Assembly (NCBI RefSeq): GCF_000189635.1 | Contig: NW_002476361.1 | Coordinates: 558,001 to 622,000 of the forward strand | Reading direction: 5' to 3' | DNA: 64,000 nt | Source: Tetrahymena thermophila SB210 | Lineage: Eukaryota > Ciliophora > Oligohymenophorea > Hymenostomatida > Tetrahymenidae | Shown here: positions 13,491 to 26,300 of the stretch, piece after piece | Numbering within the stretch: the first letter of the stretch is position 1 | Layout of the letters: each line of letters begins with the position of its first letter | Made by a program: the position numbers and the translations under genes | The notes under the pieces: generated by a model | Told to the model about the DNA's origin: nothing | The model's input: only the letters and a program-made list of their open reading frames with translations | Databases searched by the model: none

Positions 13491-14422
13491 TTAATATTAG
13501 CTTCCTAAATTTTACAAAAGCAATATGTTCTGAATAACTAAAATTTCTTTTTTAAATTACAATTAGCCAAATTATAACCTAAAAATGTATATATATTAAT
13601 TTACATTAGAGTAATCAAAATAAAAGCCAAAATGAAAAGCTCTGCTTTGATCAGCTAAAACCAAATTATTTTTATTTTAATTACAAGATCTAAGTCAAGG
13701 AAGAAGTCTAAGACTTTAAAAATACTTGAAATACTTGCTTTATTTAAACTTTCCTCTTAATAAAATAATACTTCTACTATTTATTAGTTAATTAATCAAT
13801 TAATCAAATACTCAATCAATCAATCAATTTTTTTTTCAATTTTAAAAATTAATTCAATCAGCCAGCAAAACTTTAAAAACCACTAATTTAGTTTTCACTT
13901 TAATCTAATAAAAAAGTTTTATTTTGAGTTTTTTATGAAAGAAAAATGATAATTTATTGATAATTAAATAAAATAACTGTTTAATTGGTTGGTCTTTTGA
14001 TGATATAAAATTCTTTAAAATAAAAAATTAATTCTAGTACTAATAGTATTTTTTATGTTTAAATAAAAATAATATTGATTAATTTGAATGATAAATTTGT
14101 ATGAAACATAAATTTCTAAAGAAAAAAATATAATTATTGAAGAGTGTGAATAGTCAGTCATAAGTTAATAGCAATTTTTAATAATAACAAATATAAATTA
14201 TTATGAATTTAAATATTAAATCACTATTTTTTTCAATTAAAATAAAGATGATATTCTTTCTGAATTATTTATCCTTTGGATCATTCATTCATTCGCTAAT
14301 TGTAAAAATAATATTTAATTGATATTTTATTAATCATTTATTTCTAAAAATTCCTTCTTAATCATAAAAATATTACTAAAAATGTATATATTTATATACA
14401 TTATCTTCATTCATTCTTTCTT
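13491..14422. other. Intergenic, about 0.9 kb
   Basis: This separates the two duplicated modules: the promoter side of ankyrin copy A and the 3' flank of ataxin-2-like copy B. A short ATCA-type repeat lies near 13795-13828. No gene was seen. Confidence 0.5.
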
Positions 14423-16889
14423 TCACTACTAACCTTACTGTTTTCTATATGGTTGCTTGTTATTGTAAGGTTATTGATACCCTTGCTACTATTATGGATA
14501 TTGTTAAAACATCATGCCTTATGTAGGAACAAACATTTATTAAGTGTAATATTAATTTTGGATTCCATATGGTGGTGGTGGGTAGAATCCCATTGGTGCT
14601 TATTAAGGATATTGAATTATAGGCTAGGCATACACATAATTACTTTACTCGTTATATTAATTTTAATATTATTGATCTTAATAATTTTAGTTTTAGCTTG
14701 GAGGTTAAGTTTCTTATTATTATTATTATTATTGTGTATCAACTTTAAATTCTGTCACTTTTTTTATTTATAATTTTTTTCTTTCTTTTGGCTTTTCTTC
14801 TTAGCTTTAAGGAGCATTAGTTGTTGCTGCTGTTGTTGTTGCTTACTGTTACTATTACTGTTATTGAGTCTATGAGTTTTAATCATTTACTATTTGAGGT
14901 TGTTGTACTTGCTTTTCTTTATCTGACGACTCTTAATCCTTTTGAGTTATTTGATTATCTGTTTTTGCTTTATTATTTTCATCATTTTAATTACCATTTT
15001 TTTAATTGTTATTTGTAATAATAGGTTAAGTAGGTTCAGGTTAAATTTATGAAGGTACAGTATTGGTACTTTTTAAATCAGGTTTAGATTATTCTTAAAT
15101 AGGTGGTTCAACCTTTTCAACAAAAACAATAGCTTAACTACTTTACTTATTTGTATCATTTTATTTAGTATTTGTAGTTTATTTTTTTTATTCATGATTG
15201 CTTTCTTAAGAAGTCTTTGTTTAAATCACAGGGAGTGCTTCTTCCTTTTTGGAATTTCTACCTTCCTCTTTTGCTTAATTATCTTCTTTTTTGGTCGTCT
15301 ATTCCTATTCAAAAATTTATTTAAGTTAATATTTTTATTACTAATTCAAATCTTTACTGAACCAGATTCCTTAGGTGTTGCTTGTTAATCTTATTTTGTA
15401 TTTTTTTTACTGAATGTAGGTCTACCCTTTCCAAAACTAATTTCTTCTGAATTGCCTTAATTTTCTTTGCTTTCTAATTTATTCTATGATGAAATATCTT
15501 TTTTGCTACCTTTTTAATTATTTTAATCAGAGCTAAATCTACCTGATCCTTTATTTTTTTATTAAATATTTTTTAAATAAAAATATTTCATTCAGAATTA
15601 ATTATATATATAGATTTTTAAGTAGAATAAATGAAATAAAAAAATAAGAATTGAAAGTTAAACGGTATTTAATATTTTAAAATTTAAAGAAAATATAAAT
15701 ATATTATATTACCATGTACTGCAGAGAAGTTTTTTTCTTCATCAGAATCTGCTAAAAGATCATCTCTACCTCTATCAATTAAAACATGTTTATACTTAGA
15801 ACCTTCTTTATTGACTTCTTGTTCTAACTTTTCGGCTTATTCAATTTGTTTTTTATCAAACTTGGACATATCTAACTTGGTAGTATAAAACTCATCTTTG
15901 AATTCTGTTCCGACTCCAAACTTTTGCTAATTGATTTAGAACTAATCTAAGTTTTTAAAACTAGAAGGCTTAGCCTTTTGGTTAAGTTCTTCTCCATCCT
16001 CAATAGATTCACAATTATCAAAAATGAAATTGACAGCTTAAAACTCCCTTTCTCTGTTTTTGTCTAACTTGGTCAATTCTCCATCGGTTTTGATATTTTT
16101 TGTATCTTCTAATTTAAATAATATTTGAAATAGTAAATTTAAAATACTTATAAATAAATAAATATCTATTTATTTATTGAATGTTAATATCTTCTTAAAA
16201 ACGAAATTTGTATCTTTTAAATTTATTATCAGTAGTACAATCTATAAGAATCAAAGTACTTTAGAAATAACTTTCTTAGTCTTATTCAGATGAAATATTA
16301 TTATATTCCATTTCATTTGTTTTTTTTCAAAGATAGGTTGAGATTTATTTCAAAAAATTTTTAAACGAATTGTTAAATTACTTTAGAGGTTTTTAAAATC
16401 TTGAATGTATGGTGGATCCTCTACATCTTCAGCGAACAAATAGACGAAATCCTATTTGAGTAAGCATTTGGTGTTATTAGAGTCATTTTGGTTTTACTTT
16501 TTGCTTTAATTTTCTTCACCAGGGTAGGAATTAGTTTGTTCTTTAAAGTTTTTTATCATAACTCCACCATTTTTAGGGTTAATTGTATAAAATATTCCTT
16601 CCCCTTCTTAATTATCAGGAAGTTTAACTTTAACTTATTTGCCCTTTATTGTATTAGATAAAAAATTCAATACAGATGAGTCTCAAAAAGATATTATAAA
16701 TAAGAAATGCGATTTCCATTTTAAGCTTGATCAAACAGCAGCAAATTTAAAATAATTTATCAAAAAATCAATTAATTCTATTAAACTTACAAGTAATGAG
16801 AAAACTAGATCACAAAACTTCTTATCCAAAGTTTCTTTGATGTTAATCTATTGAACTTTGCTTGTTATTTCAGAGATTTGTTTATCCAT
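14423..16889 (-). CDS. Ataxin-2/Pbp1-like protein, copy B (Lsm + LsmAD)
   Basis: Model: complement of 14423-15304, 15358-15548, 15713-16108, 16382-16643 and 16791-16889, giving 609 residues with all phases consistent. The Lsm domain begins at residue 34 (GKQVKVKLPDN, GEGIFYTINPKNGGVMI, FVYLFAEDV). LsmAD is about residues 180-245 (KFGVGTEFKDEFYTTKLDMS, AEKLEQEVNKEGSKYKHVLID, DEEKNFSAV), a close match to the ataxin-2 pattern. The C-terminal 350 residues are Gln/Asn/Ser/Pro-rich with polyQ. They finish in a Tyr/Pro/Gln/Met-rich segment (MGFYPPPPYGIQNQYY) resembling the aromatic Pro/Gln tails of other ataxin-2 proteins. Three introns sit at the same place and phase as in copy A: phase 0 just before GK of Lsm, phase 1 between Lsm and LsmAD, and phase 1 after LsmAD. 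Expected role: RNA-protein granule assembly and mRNA regulation. Confidence 0.88.
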
Positions 16890-17540
16890 AATTCTGGAAT
16901 GCTATAAGAGTTGAATTTAGTCTTTTTTAAATATATTTTATTTTTCTATTGGAGTTTATCAAGCTAAATTGATTGATACTTGATTGGTTTTAAGAAAATA
17001 ATTGCTTTCAAAAATCTATCTAATTTTAATTAATTATATTGTTGTCATTTAATGAATTCTTTTTATTACAAATTATTTTAATTAATCTTATACTTCAAGT
17101 AAACGATTTTTTATTTATTTCTACTCTTTTTGCCAAAGCAAAACGATTGCCAATTTAATAGATAGAATCAATCTCATATTGCATATTTAAAGTGGTAAAT
17201 TATTCCTTTAGAACATGTATAGAGTAAATTTATTAACAAGATTTATTTCTCAAAATCTTCAAAATTAAATTCAAAAATAAAACATTTTTATTTATCAATA
17301 AAATAAATTTCACAATAATAAAATTTTATGAATTTTTTACATAAATATTTACAAAATTTTAGAAAATAAATTAATTAATTAGAAATAAATTTTTTAATTT
17401 ACTATTTACATTTTTATTTTTATTTTTATCTTTTACATTACTTGCTCTATCTATATTTACAAATATTAATTTTTTTCAATTCTTGAATATATACTAAAAC
17501 TCGTCCCACAGTTTTTACTTCTTACTGAAAGGAAGCAAAT
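16890..17540. other. Intergenic, about 0.65 kb
   Basis: AT-rich spacer between ataxin-2-like copy B and ankyrin copy B. No coding frame is supported beyond the UTRs. Confidence 0.5.
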
Positions 17541-20500
17541 TCATAATGAAGTGAATCTAATATATTTTAATTTTTTGTTTACAAAAATAGCAAATATTTT
17601 ATTTGAAAGTAAAATGAAATAAAAAATAATTCTTTTAAAAACCAAAAAGCATTTATTACTTTATTGTAAAAATGCTTTGATATTAAAGATTATTATTTTT
17701 TTGAATAATTTTAGTAATATTTTATTTACTCTTTTAGCAGCATTAATTTAATCTTTTTTTTCTCCAAATTAATAGATAAATTCATTGAGACTGCATTTAC
17801 CATTGCTCCAAGGATTAGCTTTATTTTTTAAAAGCAAGAGAGCAGTTGTAACATCACCTCTGCAGCATGAGTAGTATAAAGCTGTCTTTTTTACCTATAA
17901 AAATAAATTGATTAAAATATAAATAAAATTTTTTTAATCAATTACTTAATTAATATGATCCAAATCAGAGTTATATTCAATAAGCTTTTGAGCAATTTTA
18001 GAAAATCCTCTTTTGCATGCAATTTACAATGGAGTATTCATTCCCTTAAATAAAAAATAAATTCATATTTCGTTTAAAAAAATTTGCTTACTTTATCAAA
18101 AGTGTATACTAAATACTTGTCATTTTTTAAGAGTTCGTAAACACTATCATAATCATTTGCCTTAATGAAATTAAATAACTCTTATGATCCCACTCTACTA
18201 TATGCTACTTAGGTAAACAACTTGTTTTCAACAACCTTTTATAAAATTTTCAGATTTAAATTAATACTTACGAAAATGTTATTTACTTCATCCATTGTCA
18301 AGTTAAGTTTTTGAACTTTCTGCAAGAATTCAATCATTTCTTTCTTAATTCTGCTCCATTTAGAATCATTTTTGATTGACATTTCAAATTTCTTTTATGT
18401 ATTAGGACTGATAACATTACCTATTTCAAATTTAACGAAAGTTTATAGTCTTTCATTCTCTTTTTATTTTTATTCTATCAAACTTGTTAACTCTTTACGA
18501 AGATTTTACTCTTTGGAATGAATGTACTTTAATTATTAAAAAATATTTTAATTTTAAAAAATATGTTTTTTTTTTCTTATTACATATTTGTCCTCGTTGT
18601 ATTCTTATTAAACCTTCATTAACTTTTTATAATTTTCATATTCTTCTTTTTCTACAGACTCCATTTATAAAGCAGATGGTTTTTAAATATCGTCAGGATT
18701 GTAATCTTTTATTTCTCTTCTATATAAACTAGTAAGATTTTTGTTTTCAAAAAGTTCTTTGTTACCCCTCGGAATATATCTATTAAAGTATTTTTTATTA
18801 AAAATTTATTAACAACAAATAAATCAATTATTTTTTATTTATAATCAAATTTATTTATATTTCTTCCTTCTCTTTTTAAGAGCTTATAAAGAAAATATTA
18901 TTTCAAGACATTATGAATAAATTTCAATGGATAAATCAATAAATAATTAGTTACTTTATTTAATGCAACTTGTATTCGGGAGCAATTTATTCGATAGGTG
19001 TATCTTTTTGGTATTTAAGCATATTCTATGTTTTGATAATGTCTTAGAAAAAGTTTTAAAATTAAAGCTTTTCGTCATCAGTAACTTTTTACTTTATTTT
19101 TTTAAGTTAAATAAGACAGAGGCTATTCATTACAGAGTGCTTTTTTTAGAATTATGATTTGCTTGTTGTGTTCATGAATGAAACTTGTTTGTCGTTGTTT
19201 TAATTTTAAGAGTGGGATGGACTATTTTGGCTAAGATTATCAACATGGTTAATAAAATTCATTTAATTGTAGGTATTAACTTTTTATTAGAAGCTGACTT
19301 TATTTGATGACGAATTAGGTTTACCAGATGATAAAAAACTTATTGATTTTTTTACTTTATTACCTTAAGGTGTAGCTTCATTTTAAACCTGTTTAATTGA
19401 TTTGTTGTTATCAACTGTTAACTAGGTAGCTCCTTTGAAGTATGAGGAGTTTATTGGATTGTTAGTATTATCTTGATTATTATTTATTCTAGCAGATTTA
19501 ATTTAAATATTTTATCTTTAAGTATTTTATGAAGATTAATGTAAGATTTCATTTTGTGAAATAATTCGAGCTGAATAAGCTTTTGCATTATTAAAATCAT
19601 TAACTGATTATTTATTATTTTAGGCTTCATTATTTAGCTTAGTTAAATCAAGTTTGAACTTTGTATTCGTTTTAAGCTGAGAATTCGTTGACATTTATTG
19701 GCTTGATGAAAATTAATTGAAAGTTTACTAGCTAAGCTGTTTTTTGTTAGTAGGAGTTGTATCAAGACTTTTAATTTAATTAACACAAACTTGATTTAGC
19801 TGATCATTAAAAGAAGTTATAGGAGAATTATTTATGTTCATAGTTAATTATCCCTAATTTTTATTCTATGTTCTCATTTGATGATTGACTGAATTAAAAT
19901 ATAAATTATTTTCATTATTGATTTGAGAATTTTCCATTTTTGTAGATTCTTTGCCATGACCATTTTATTATTTGAAAGATATCTGAGACTGCAAATTCAA
20001 AGTATTTTTAGTTGAGGATAAAATTGCATTATTTTTGGTTTATGTTTAATATGATGCTGCTATTTGAGATTGACTATCATTCACATCTTTAGAGTCTAAG
20101 AAAGAGCTTAGTATATTCTACTAAATCTACTAAATTTAGTTGCTATTTCTTATTTATTTTTAAGATCTATAATTTTACTTAATTTCATCTAACAATTGTT
20201 TGCTTGCTGTGCTATTATTTTAAACATTCTCTTCCAAATTTTAGTTATTATTATTATATCCCTTCTAGCAGAGAGTATAATATATCTTCTCTCTCAGCTT
20301 TGGCCAGTCTTTAGAATTAATAGTTTTCTCTTTCAAGAATTGATTCACTAATAGTTATTTAGAAGGATTAAGCTTTGTTTGAGAAGAAAATATTTATTTA
20401 TACTTAGTAATTTAAAAGTCACTTTAGTCCATTTGACTCTAATCAATATTTATTTCAGATTATTAATTGTTCTAGTCTTAAGCCGAGTCACAAGCGTTTT

Positions 20501-22061
20501 AGAAGTGCTTTATACTAAACTAAGATACATTTTTCATATTTCTATTCTCTTAATGTTATGAAGGCTAACGAGTTTAATTTTAAGTAGATAATTGGCTAGA
20601 AAATTTCTATTAAGACTTTGGCTTAATATTTACAGGAGACTTATCTTCAATCATATTTTAACTTTTTTTTCTTAACGTATTTAAAAGCTATAAGCTTTAA
20701 TTTACTATATTTGAATTATCTCTAGAGATCATAGCAGCCATCTTATTTTAATTATAATGGCTTATTCCCTATTCTATAGATTAATTTAATGTACTATTGA
20801 TTTTATTATGTGCTCTTTTCTCTACATTTATATTTTTATTTCCCAATATTTCTTTAAATTGATTTTATGTATTAGTATTTGCCTCTGTTCTACTTTGAAA
20901 TTCCTTTTATATAAAATAAATTTAACAAAAAGCTATAATAAAATCTAACATTTTGAACAATAATTTGATGCAAATTATTTTAATTCGATTTAAACTTTAA
21001 ATAAATATTTTATAATTGTAAAAAACAATTTAAAAAGAAAGAAAGTGTTCTTTCAAAAATATGTTGATTATAAATACTTGAGTTTGAAAAGAAACATCAG
21101 TTATTGCATCAACTGCCTTCTTTCTTGTTTCTTATTGACTAAGCAGCAACCTTCTTCTGGAGTTAGTCCTTCTGTTTTCCTAGCTTAGCTTTGGTTAAAC
21201 TTAAAATACTTTACTTTCTGATGGTTTATTCAAAGGCAAAGCAATTTCGGATTTATTAAGTTTTTGATGTGTAGGATTTTGTTTGGTTTATGTTAGCTCT
21301 TTTGAGTAGATACTCTTTTTGAAATCTTGATGGGTATGAGAGAAATTTCTTTATCTTTGAGGAGTTATTTAATCTCCGTTTTCACTATTATAAAAAGAAT
21401 TTGATTGGTCCTAAGAATAGCAATGCGAAAACTCAAGCTTAGACTATTATTTAATTTCACTTTTTAAGCTGCTAATAAGTTTTTAGGGAGTATCAGAGCT
21501 GAATTTCAACTCATCAACTTGCTTTTTAAAAAGTGCATTTTCGCAGAGGTTTTCTAATCCATGAGATGCTTCAAAGGTGACACCCATCATACTTTGTAAA
21601 TCTTTCTTATTAGAGTGAAATTTATTTTTGCTTTGAATATTGCTGTTTCTCCCTACAAAAGAATGAGATGAATTTATTTATTATGATGCTGGCAAGTTAT
21701 TAACACTTTTACTCTTTGATTGCTTTTAAGAACTAGCAGATATTCTAAAGTTATTCTATGCATTTATTTGAGAAGATTTTTCCCATTTTAACTTTTACTG
21801 CTGTTAATGTTGATCTCCTACTATGTTACTTATATTATTGTAGTCTTTGCCGTTTTAAAGATGTGCGAATGAGTTAATTTAATTCTAATTTTGCACATTG
21901 GTTTGCTTTAAATATCTTAACTAAATCATAGAATTAGGCTTATTTGCCCTGATTAAAGAGGGCGGCTTCATTTTATATATACCAATAGAAGTCGAATTGA
22001 TCATTAAAATGTTTGAATTATTAAAATTCTGTTTCATCAACTAATCTTTCTACTATTCCAT
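17541..22061 (-). CDS. Ankyrin-repeat protein, copy B (1326 aa, Q/N-rich N-terminus)
   Basis: Model: complement of 17541-17894, 17946-18044, 18092-18235, 18272-18526, 18584-18779, 18955-20903 and 21078-22061. The lengths total 1327 codons and all phases match. Residues 1-980 are Gln/Asn/Ser/Lys-rich low complexity. The middle region aligns with copy A (PIEQIAPEYKLHQIK; EEYENYKKLMKVQQEYNEDKY; KVQKLNLTMDEV). Ankyrin repeats occupy about residues 1140-1245: ELFNFIKANDYDSVYELL, NTPLQIACKRGFSKIAQKLI and KTALYYSCCRGDVTTALLLL. Each repeat starts at a phase-0 exon boundary. The extreme N-terminus shows no similarity to copy A. No membrane or catalytic motif was seen. It follows ataxin-2-like copy B in the duplicated module. 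The C-terminal ~60 residues after the last repeat are Lys/Phe/Ile-rich and may be partly mis-modelled. Confidence 0.82.
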
Positions 22062-23304
22062 AGTAATTTAATATTAAGAATATGAGGAATTTATTAATTA
22101 ATTAGTAAATAGTGTATAAATATACGATTAATAATTTACAATGATATTTTCTTTTTGTATAATAAACACTAGACTATTTATTCAATCAAATACTAAATAG
22201 CTTATCGACTTATTCTATAAAAGTAAAATTAATAAATCTTAACCAATATATTTCCTCAAAAATTTATCTGAACTATTTAATTGTTTATTTGTTTCAGTAG
22301 CCAAAGCTATCAAAAAAGTATTAATAAAATCTACAAAAAACTATAAATTGCATTTACATTATTTATTTTCGTATAAGACTCATTTATTTATTAATTCATC
22401 CATTATGAATGAATACTTGCAATAAATTAATCAATCTATTTCAATTTATTTTCTCATAGCAAAATTCTGTTTTTTCATTTTTTTTCAATTTTATATTTTT
22501 GGTCAATTTACTTAAAATAATAAATTTAACTTTTCATTTGGCAATTAAATTAAAATATTTAAAATAAATAATTCATTATTCAGATTTTTTTTTAAATAAA
22601 ATTTTTTTCAAACCTTAAATAATTAAATAAATAATTAATTTAATTAGCTTAAAGTACATTTTGTCATATTTAAAGAAATTAACATTAAAATAATTTTTGT
22701 TTAATTATTTATGAGAAAAGTTAGACATCTAGAATTAATTTATTATGAATTTTAGAAAATAATAACAAACAAATAAATAAATTTATGAATAAAAAACTTA
22801 TTTTATATTAAAGAAAAGAAATGAACAAAGAAAACACAAAAATTCAAAAATTTGATTGAATTTTGAAAAAATATAATGCAAGATGTATATATTTATTTAT
22901 ATGCATTGGAGAGGCCTATTATCTTTATTGCACTGACAATCAAAAACCAAAAAGTCATATAAAATCAATGAAAGAGTGATCGAATGCATTTTATATTTTG
23001 AAATATTTATCAAATTTTATTTGGAGAATGAAATATTAATAATAATAATGAATGATAAATATAGTATAATTACTTGTTATGAAGAAAGAAACTGCTTGTA
23101 AAGTTGAATATTCAGATAAAAAATAAATGAAGAATTGGATTCTTGGAAAGAGTATTTACTAGTTGAATAGAAATAAAAGTGAAATAAAAAGTGGATAAGA
23201 AATAAGAAAATAAAAGTTAGAAAAATTAAATAAATTATTAGAAAAGAGAAAAGAAAAAGCAACGAATAGACTAATATATCTAAATAAAAACGATATAAGG
23301 TTAA
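22062..23304. other. Divergent intergenic region, about 1.2 kb
   Basis: This lies between the divergent starts of ankyrin copy B (-) and the membrane protein gene (+), so it should carry both promoters. It is strongly AT-rich. No gene was seen. Confidence 0.5.
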
Positions 23305-26300
23305 ATGGAATTTGATGATGCTAAACCTCTTTATACGAGGTATGTTTGGCCTAGAGGAGATAAGAGCTTGTTATTTAAAATCTAAATGGTCATTTCGTCC
23401 ATTATGATTTTTGTAGGTATTGTACAAGCCACCAATATCTTCCTATTAAATAAGCAATAAGATAACTCAATTACGTTAGGCTTCATTGTGATTATTATCT
23501 TATTAGTAGTTTTAAGTACTATAAACATTCTTTGGGCTCTCAAAACCAGCAAGCTCTTAGCAGTAAGCGATAGTCCTCAAAATGCAACTAACACAAAGTT
23601 CACTTAGGTTCTTTTGTTCTTTACTCTCATTTTGCTTACTTTATATGTGGTCTTCTTCGTCCTCTTCTAGTTTGCTTAATCTGATTTATTCAATGCAGCT
23701 ATGGTAATTTAATATTCCAACATTTCTTTTACAGCACTTTAAATGTCATCATTAAAAAAAATATTCAAACATTGGATTAATTTTATTGATGCAGACTATA
23801 AAAAATTTAAACAATTTAGCTAATCAGAAAACGTAGTTAAGTAATCGTGTATTAAAACTGAAAGCAATAATTTTATTTATTTTAAACAAGCAAAATAAAA
23901 GGCAAACAGCTAAAATTCTTCCAAAAGCAATATCAATAAATTTAAATTTTAATAAAATATACTTACAACCAAACTTAGATCAAGCAAAAATTAAACAAAA
24001 TCATTTTATTTTAAATTAGATTAAATTTTATTTTGCACAAAAACCAATAGATATTTATTAATTTTTACATCAACAGAAAAAATAAAAAATAAGATCAAAA
24101 TTTATAAACTCAAAAAAAAGAAAAAGAATCGTTAATAATGAATTTTCAATTTTATAAATATGAAATAAGTAAATAAATAAAAATCAAATAAATAAATAAA
24201 CAAACAAACAATCTTAAGGTTAGAAATTTTAATTAATTAATTAATTAATTAATTAACAAACTCTTCATTCGTTTTAATTAAATTGTTTAATTTATTATCT
24301 ACCTTAAGACATACTGTGATAAAGAGAAAACTAAAAGATATTTAATTAATTTTATTTCATTAAAATAAAAATTTGATAAACATTTAAAATTTAAAATGAT
24401 TAATAATTCTAGTTAGATTATTTATAAATAAGACATTAAACATACATTGAAATTTTTCATTCCTTCATTTTTACCTATTTTAAATCTGAATATTTAATTA
24501 TATTTTATATATTATTTTTAGGCTTCATCTTAGAGCGATTTACAAAAGTACTAAACAATTTATAATGATCACAAATAATGGATTCACATTTTTGGCTATG
24601 TTAATTGCGTATTCTTGGTGTTCACAGCTTTTACTCAATAAATCATGAGTGACTCTAAGGTTGCTGCTAATTTGATGATTTTCTTGTTGAGTATTTCTCT
24701 TTTGTTTGTTTCATACTATTTGTTACATGCAATTAATGTTTTATACTCTGTCTTTGACTATCCCTCTTACAGCTTTGATACAGAACCTTTAACTGCTCTT
24801 AAGTCTGTTGCTGTTGTCAGCATTTTACTTTTAATTATGATCGTTATTATCAACTTACGTAAAAAGGAAGTTTCATATCTTTTATTGGGTACCCTCTTGC
24901 TCTTAACACTCATAGTTGCTGTTCCTTCTGCTGGAAAAGTATTCAGAATGTACAATGATGTTAACAATAGTTACACAAACAACTGTCATGAATAGTTAGG
25001 CCATTTAGATTATCAATACTTAGCTTCATAAGGTTGCCAACAAAAGTACATTTACAGAGAAGGTTCTCCCAAAGATTGCGGTAACCGTTTCGATGATTGC
25101 TTTGAATCAATTGATAACTTACGTAAGACTGGTGTTGAAGAAAAGAGATTCATTACAACTGTTTGGGAAGAAAGTCTTTATCCTAAGTCTAGCTAACAAC
25201 CTCGTATTGCTGGTTTATCTTCATAGTGCTGTGGTACAGTTGTTAATGTTTACTCTCGTCCCTTCCTCAAAGTTGGAGCTTTAGCTTTGAGCTACATTAT
25301 TCTTGTTTTCTTTTTGTCAAGCTATCTCTATTCTAACAGTTCTCATCCCTCTTAACCCAATGAATTAGTTCTTTCAAGTGTTTCCAAAAACGTATTATTA
25401 GGATTGTTCTTCGGTCTCTTATTGATTGGCGGTATTTACACTGCTGTTAGTAGCCATTCTACTGATGCAGTACGTCGTAACACTGTTGTTGTAAATAAAC
25501 TCATTAACATTAAGAAATCAAACCCTTCAAACACTTACCACGAATACAATAAGTGTACTTTATTCTAACACTTCGAAGATGAGTCTCTTGTCAACAGTGA
25601 ATATAGATAAATTGTATTTGCTGATATTAGTGTCTAAAAAGCTAGCAACTAATACTGTGAAAATTGCTAAAATCCTGATTTACTCTTGATTATCTCAACC
25701 GTTCGTGGAAACTCAGACAACTGTCCTACAAACTTCAGATTTGATTATCCAAACCCAACTGATAGAGTTCACGTAATTCCTTCCACTCTCGCTCAACCCC
25801 TTGCAAACGACTAGGTCTGTTTTGACCCAGCTACTAAGAGAAGTTTATGTACTCCTTGCTAAAACTACTTTGGAGTCAGTGGTGATCCCATTCAAGTCCT
25901 TAATTATGTTCGTAGCTCTGTCTCAGCATGCAACAGAGAAGGTTTGAAATTCGTCATTTAAGCTTACTAAGTAGATTCTAAATTATTCTCTGCATAACAA
26001 ATTTCCACTAAGTCCTAGAATTTAGAATAAACAGTCACTATTGATACTACCTAACTGAAGAGATCTATCTTCCACCCTCACTCTAAGAAAGATAAGGCTC
26101 TTGAAAACCCTAGATTACTTGCTGGTTTGAAAAAATTAACAGTCAAATTAGCTGTAAGAGACTTAGTCACCAACTAAAACCTCTCTGGAGCTAACGTCTA
26201 GCTTTATGAATCCTATGGTACTGAAAATACATGTTTTGCTGGTGACAATGCTAAACTAATCTACTAAGGCTTATCTACTAACAATGGCATCATCAACTTG

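Larger units (their letters stand above)
4676..22061 (-). repeat. Duplicated two-gene module: ataxin-2-like + ankyrin protein, twice
   Basis: Unit A is 4676-13490 and unit B is 14423-22061. Each holds, in the same order and strand, an Lsm/LsmAD protein and then a large Q/N-rich protein with C-terminal ankyrin repeats. Corresponding genes share intron positions and phases but little sequence outside their domains. This implies an old tandem segmental duplication rather than recent copying or misassembly. Confidence 0.85.

Noticed and set aside
14453..14773. 106-codon plus-strand frame rich in Leu/Ile
   Set aside because: Antisense of the Gln/Tyr/Pro-rich tail of ataxin-2-like copy B.
16170..16310. 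Protein-like stretch (NNISSEQDQESYFQ) between the Lsm and LsmAD exons of ataxin-2-like copy B
   Set aside because: A single intron from 16381 to 16109 joins the flanking exons in the phase seen in copy A. Including this stretch needs extra, weaker splice sites.
4676..16889. PAM2 (poly-A-binding-protein-binding) motif in the ataxin-2-like proteins
   Set aside because: No LNPxAxEFxP-like sequence was found. TNNTFEPP in copy A is too weak a resemblance.
18484..18732. Plus-strand frame of 82 codons
   Set aside because: Lies across exons and an intron of ankyrin copy B on the opposite strand.
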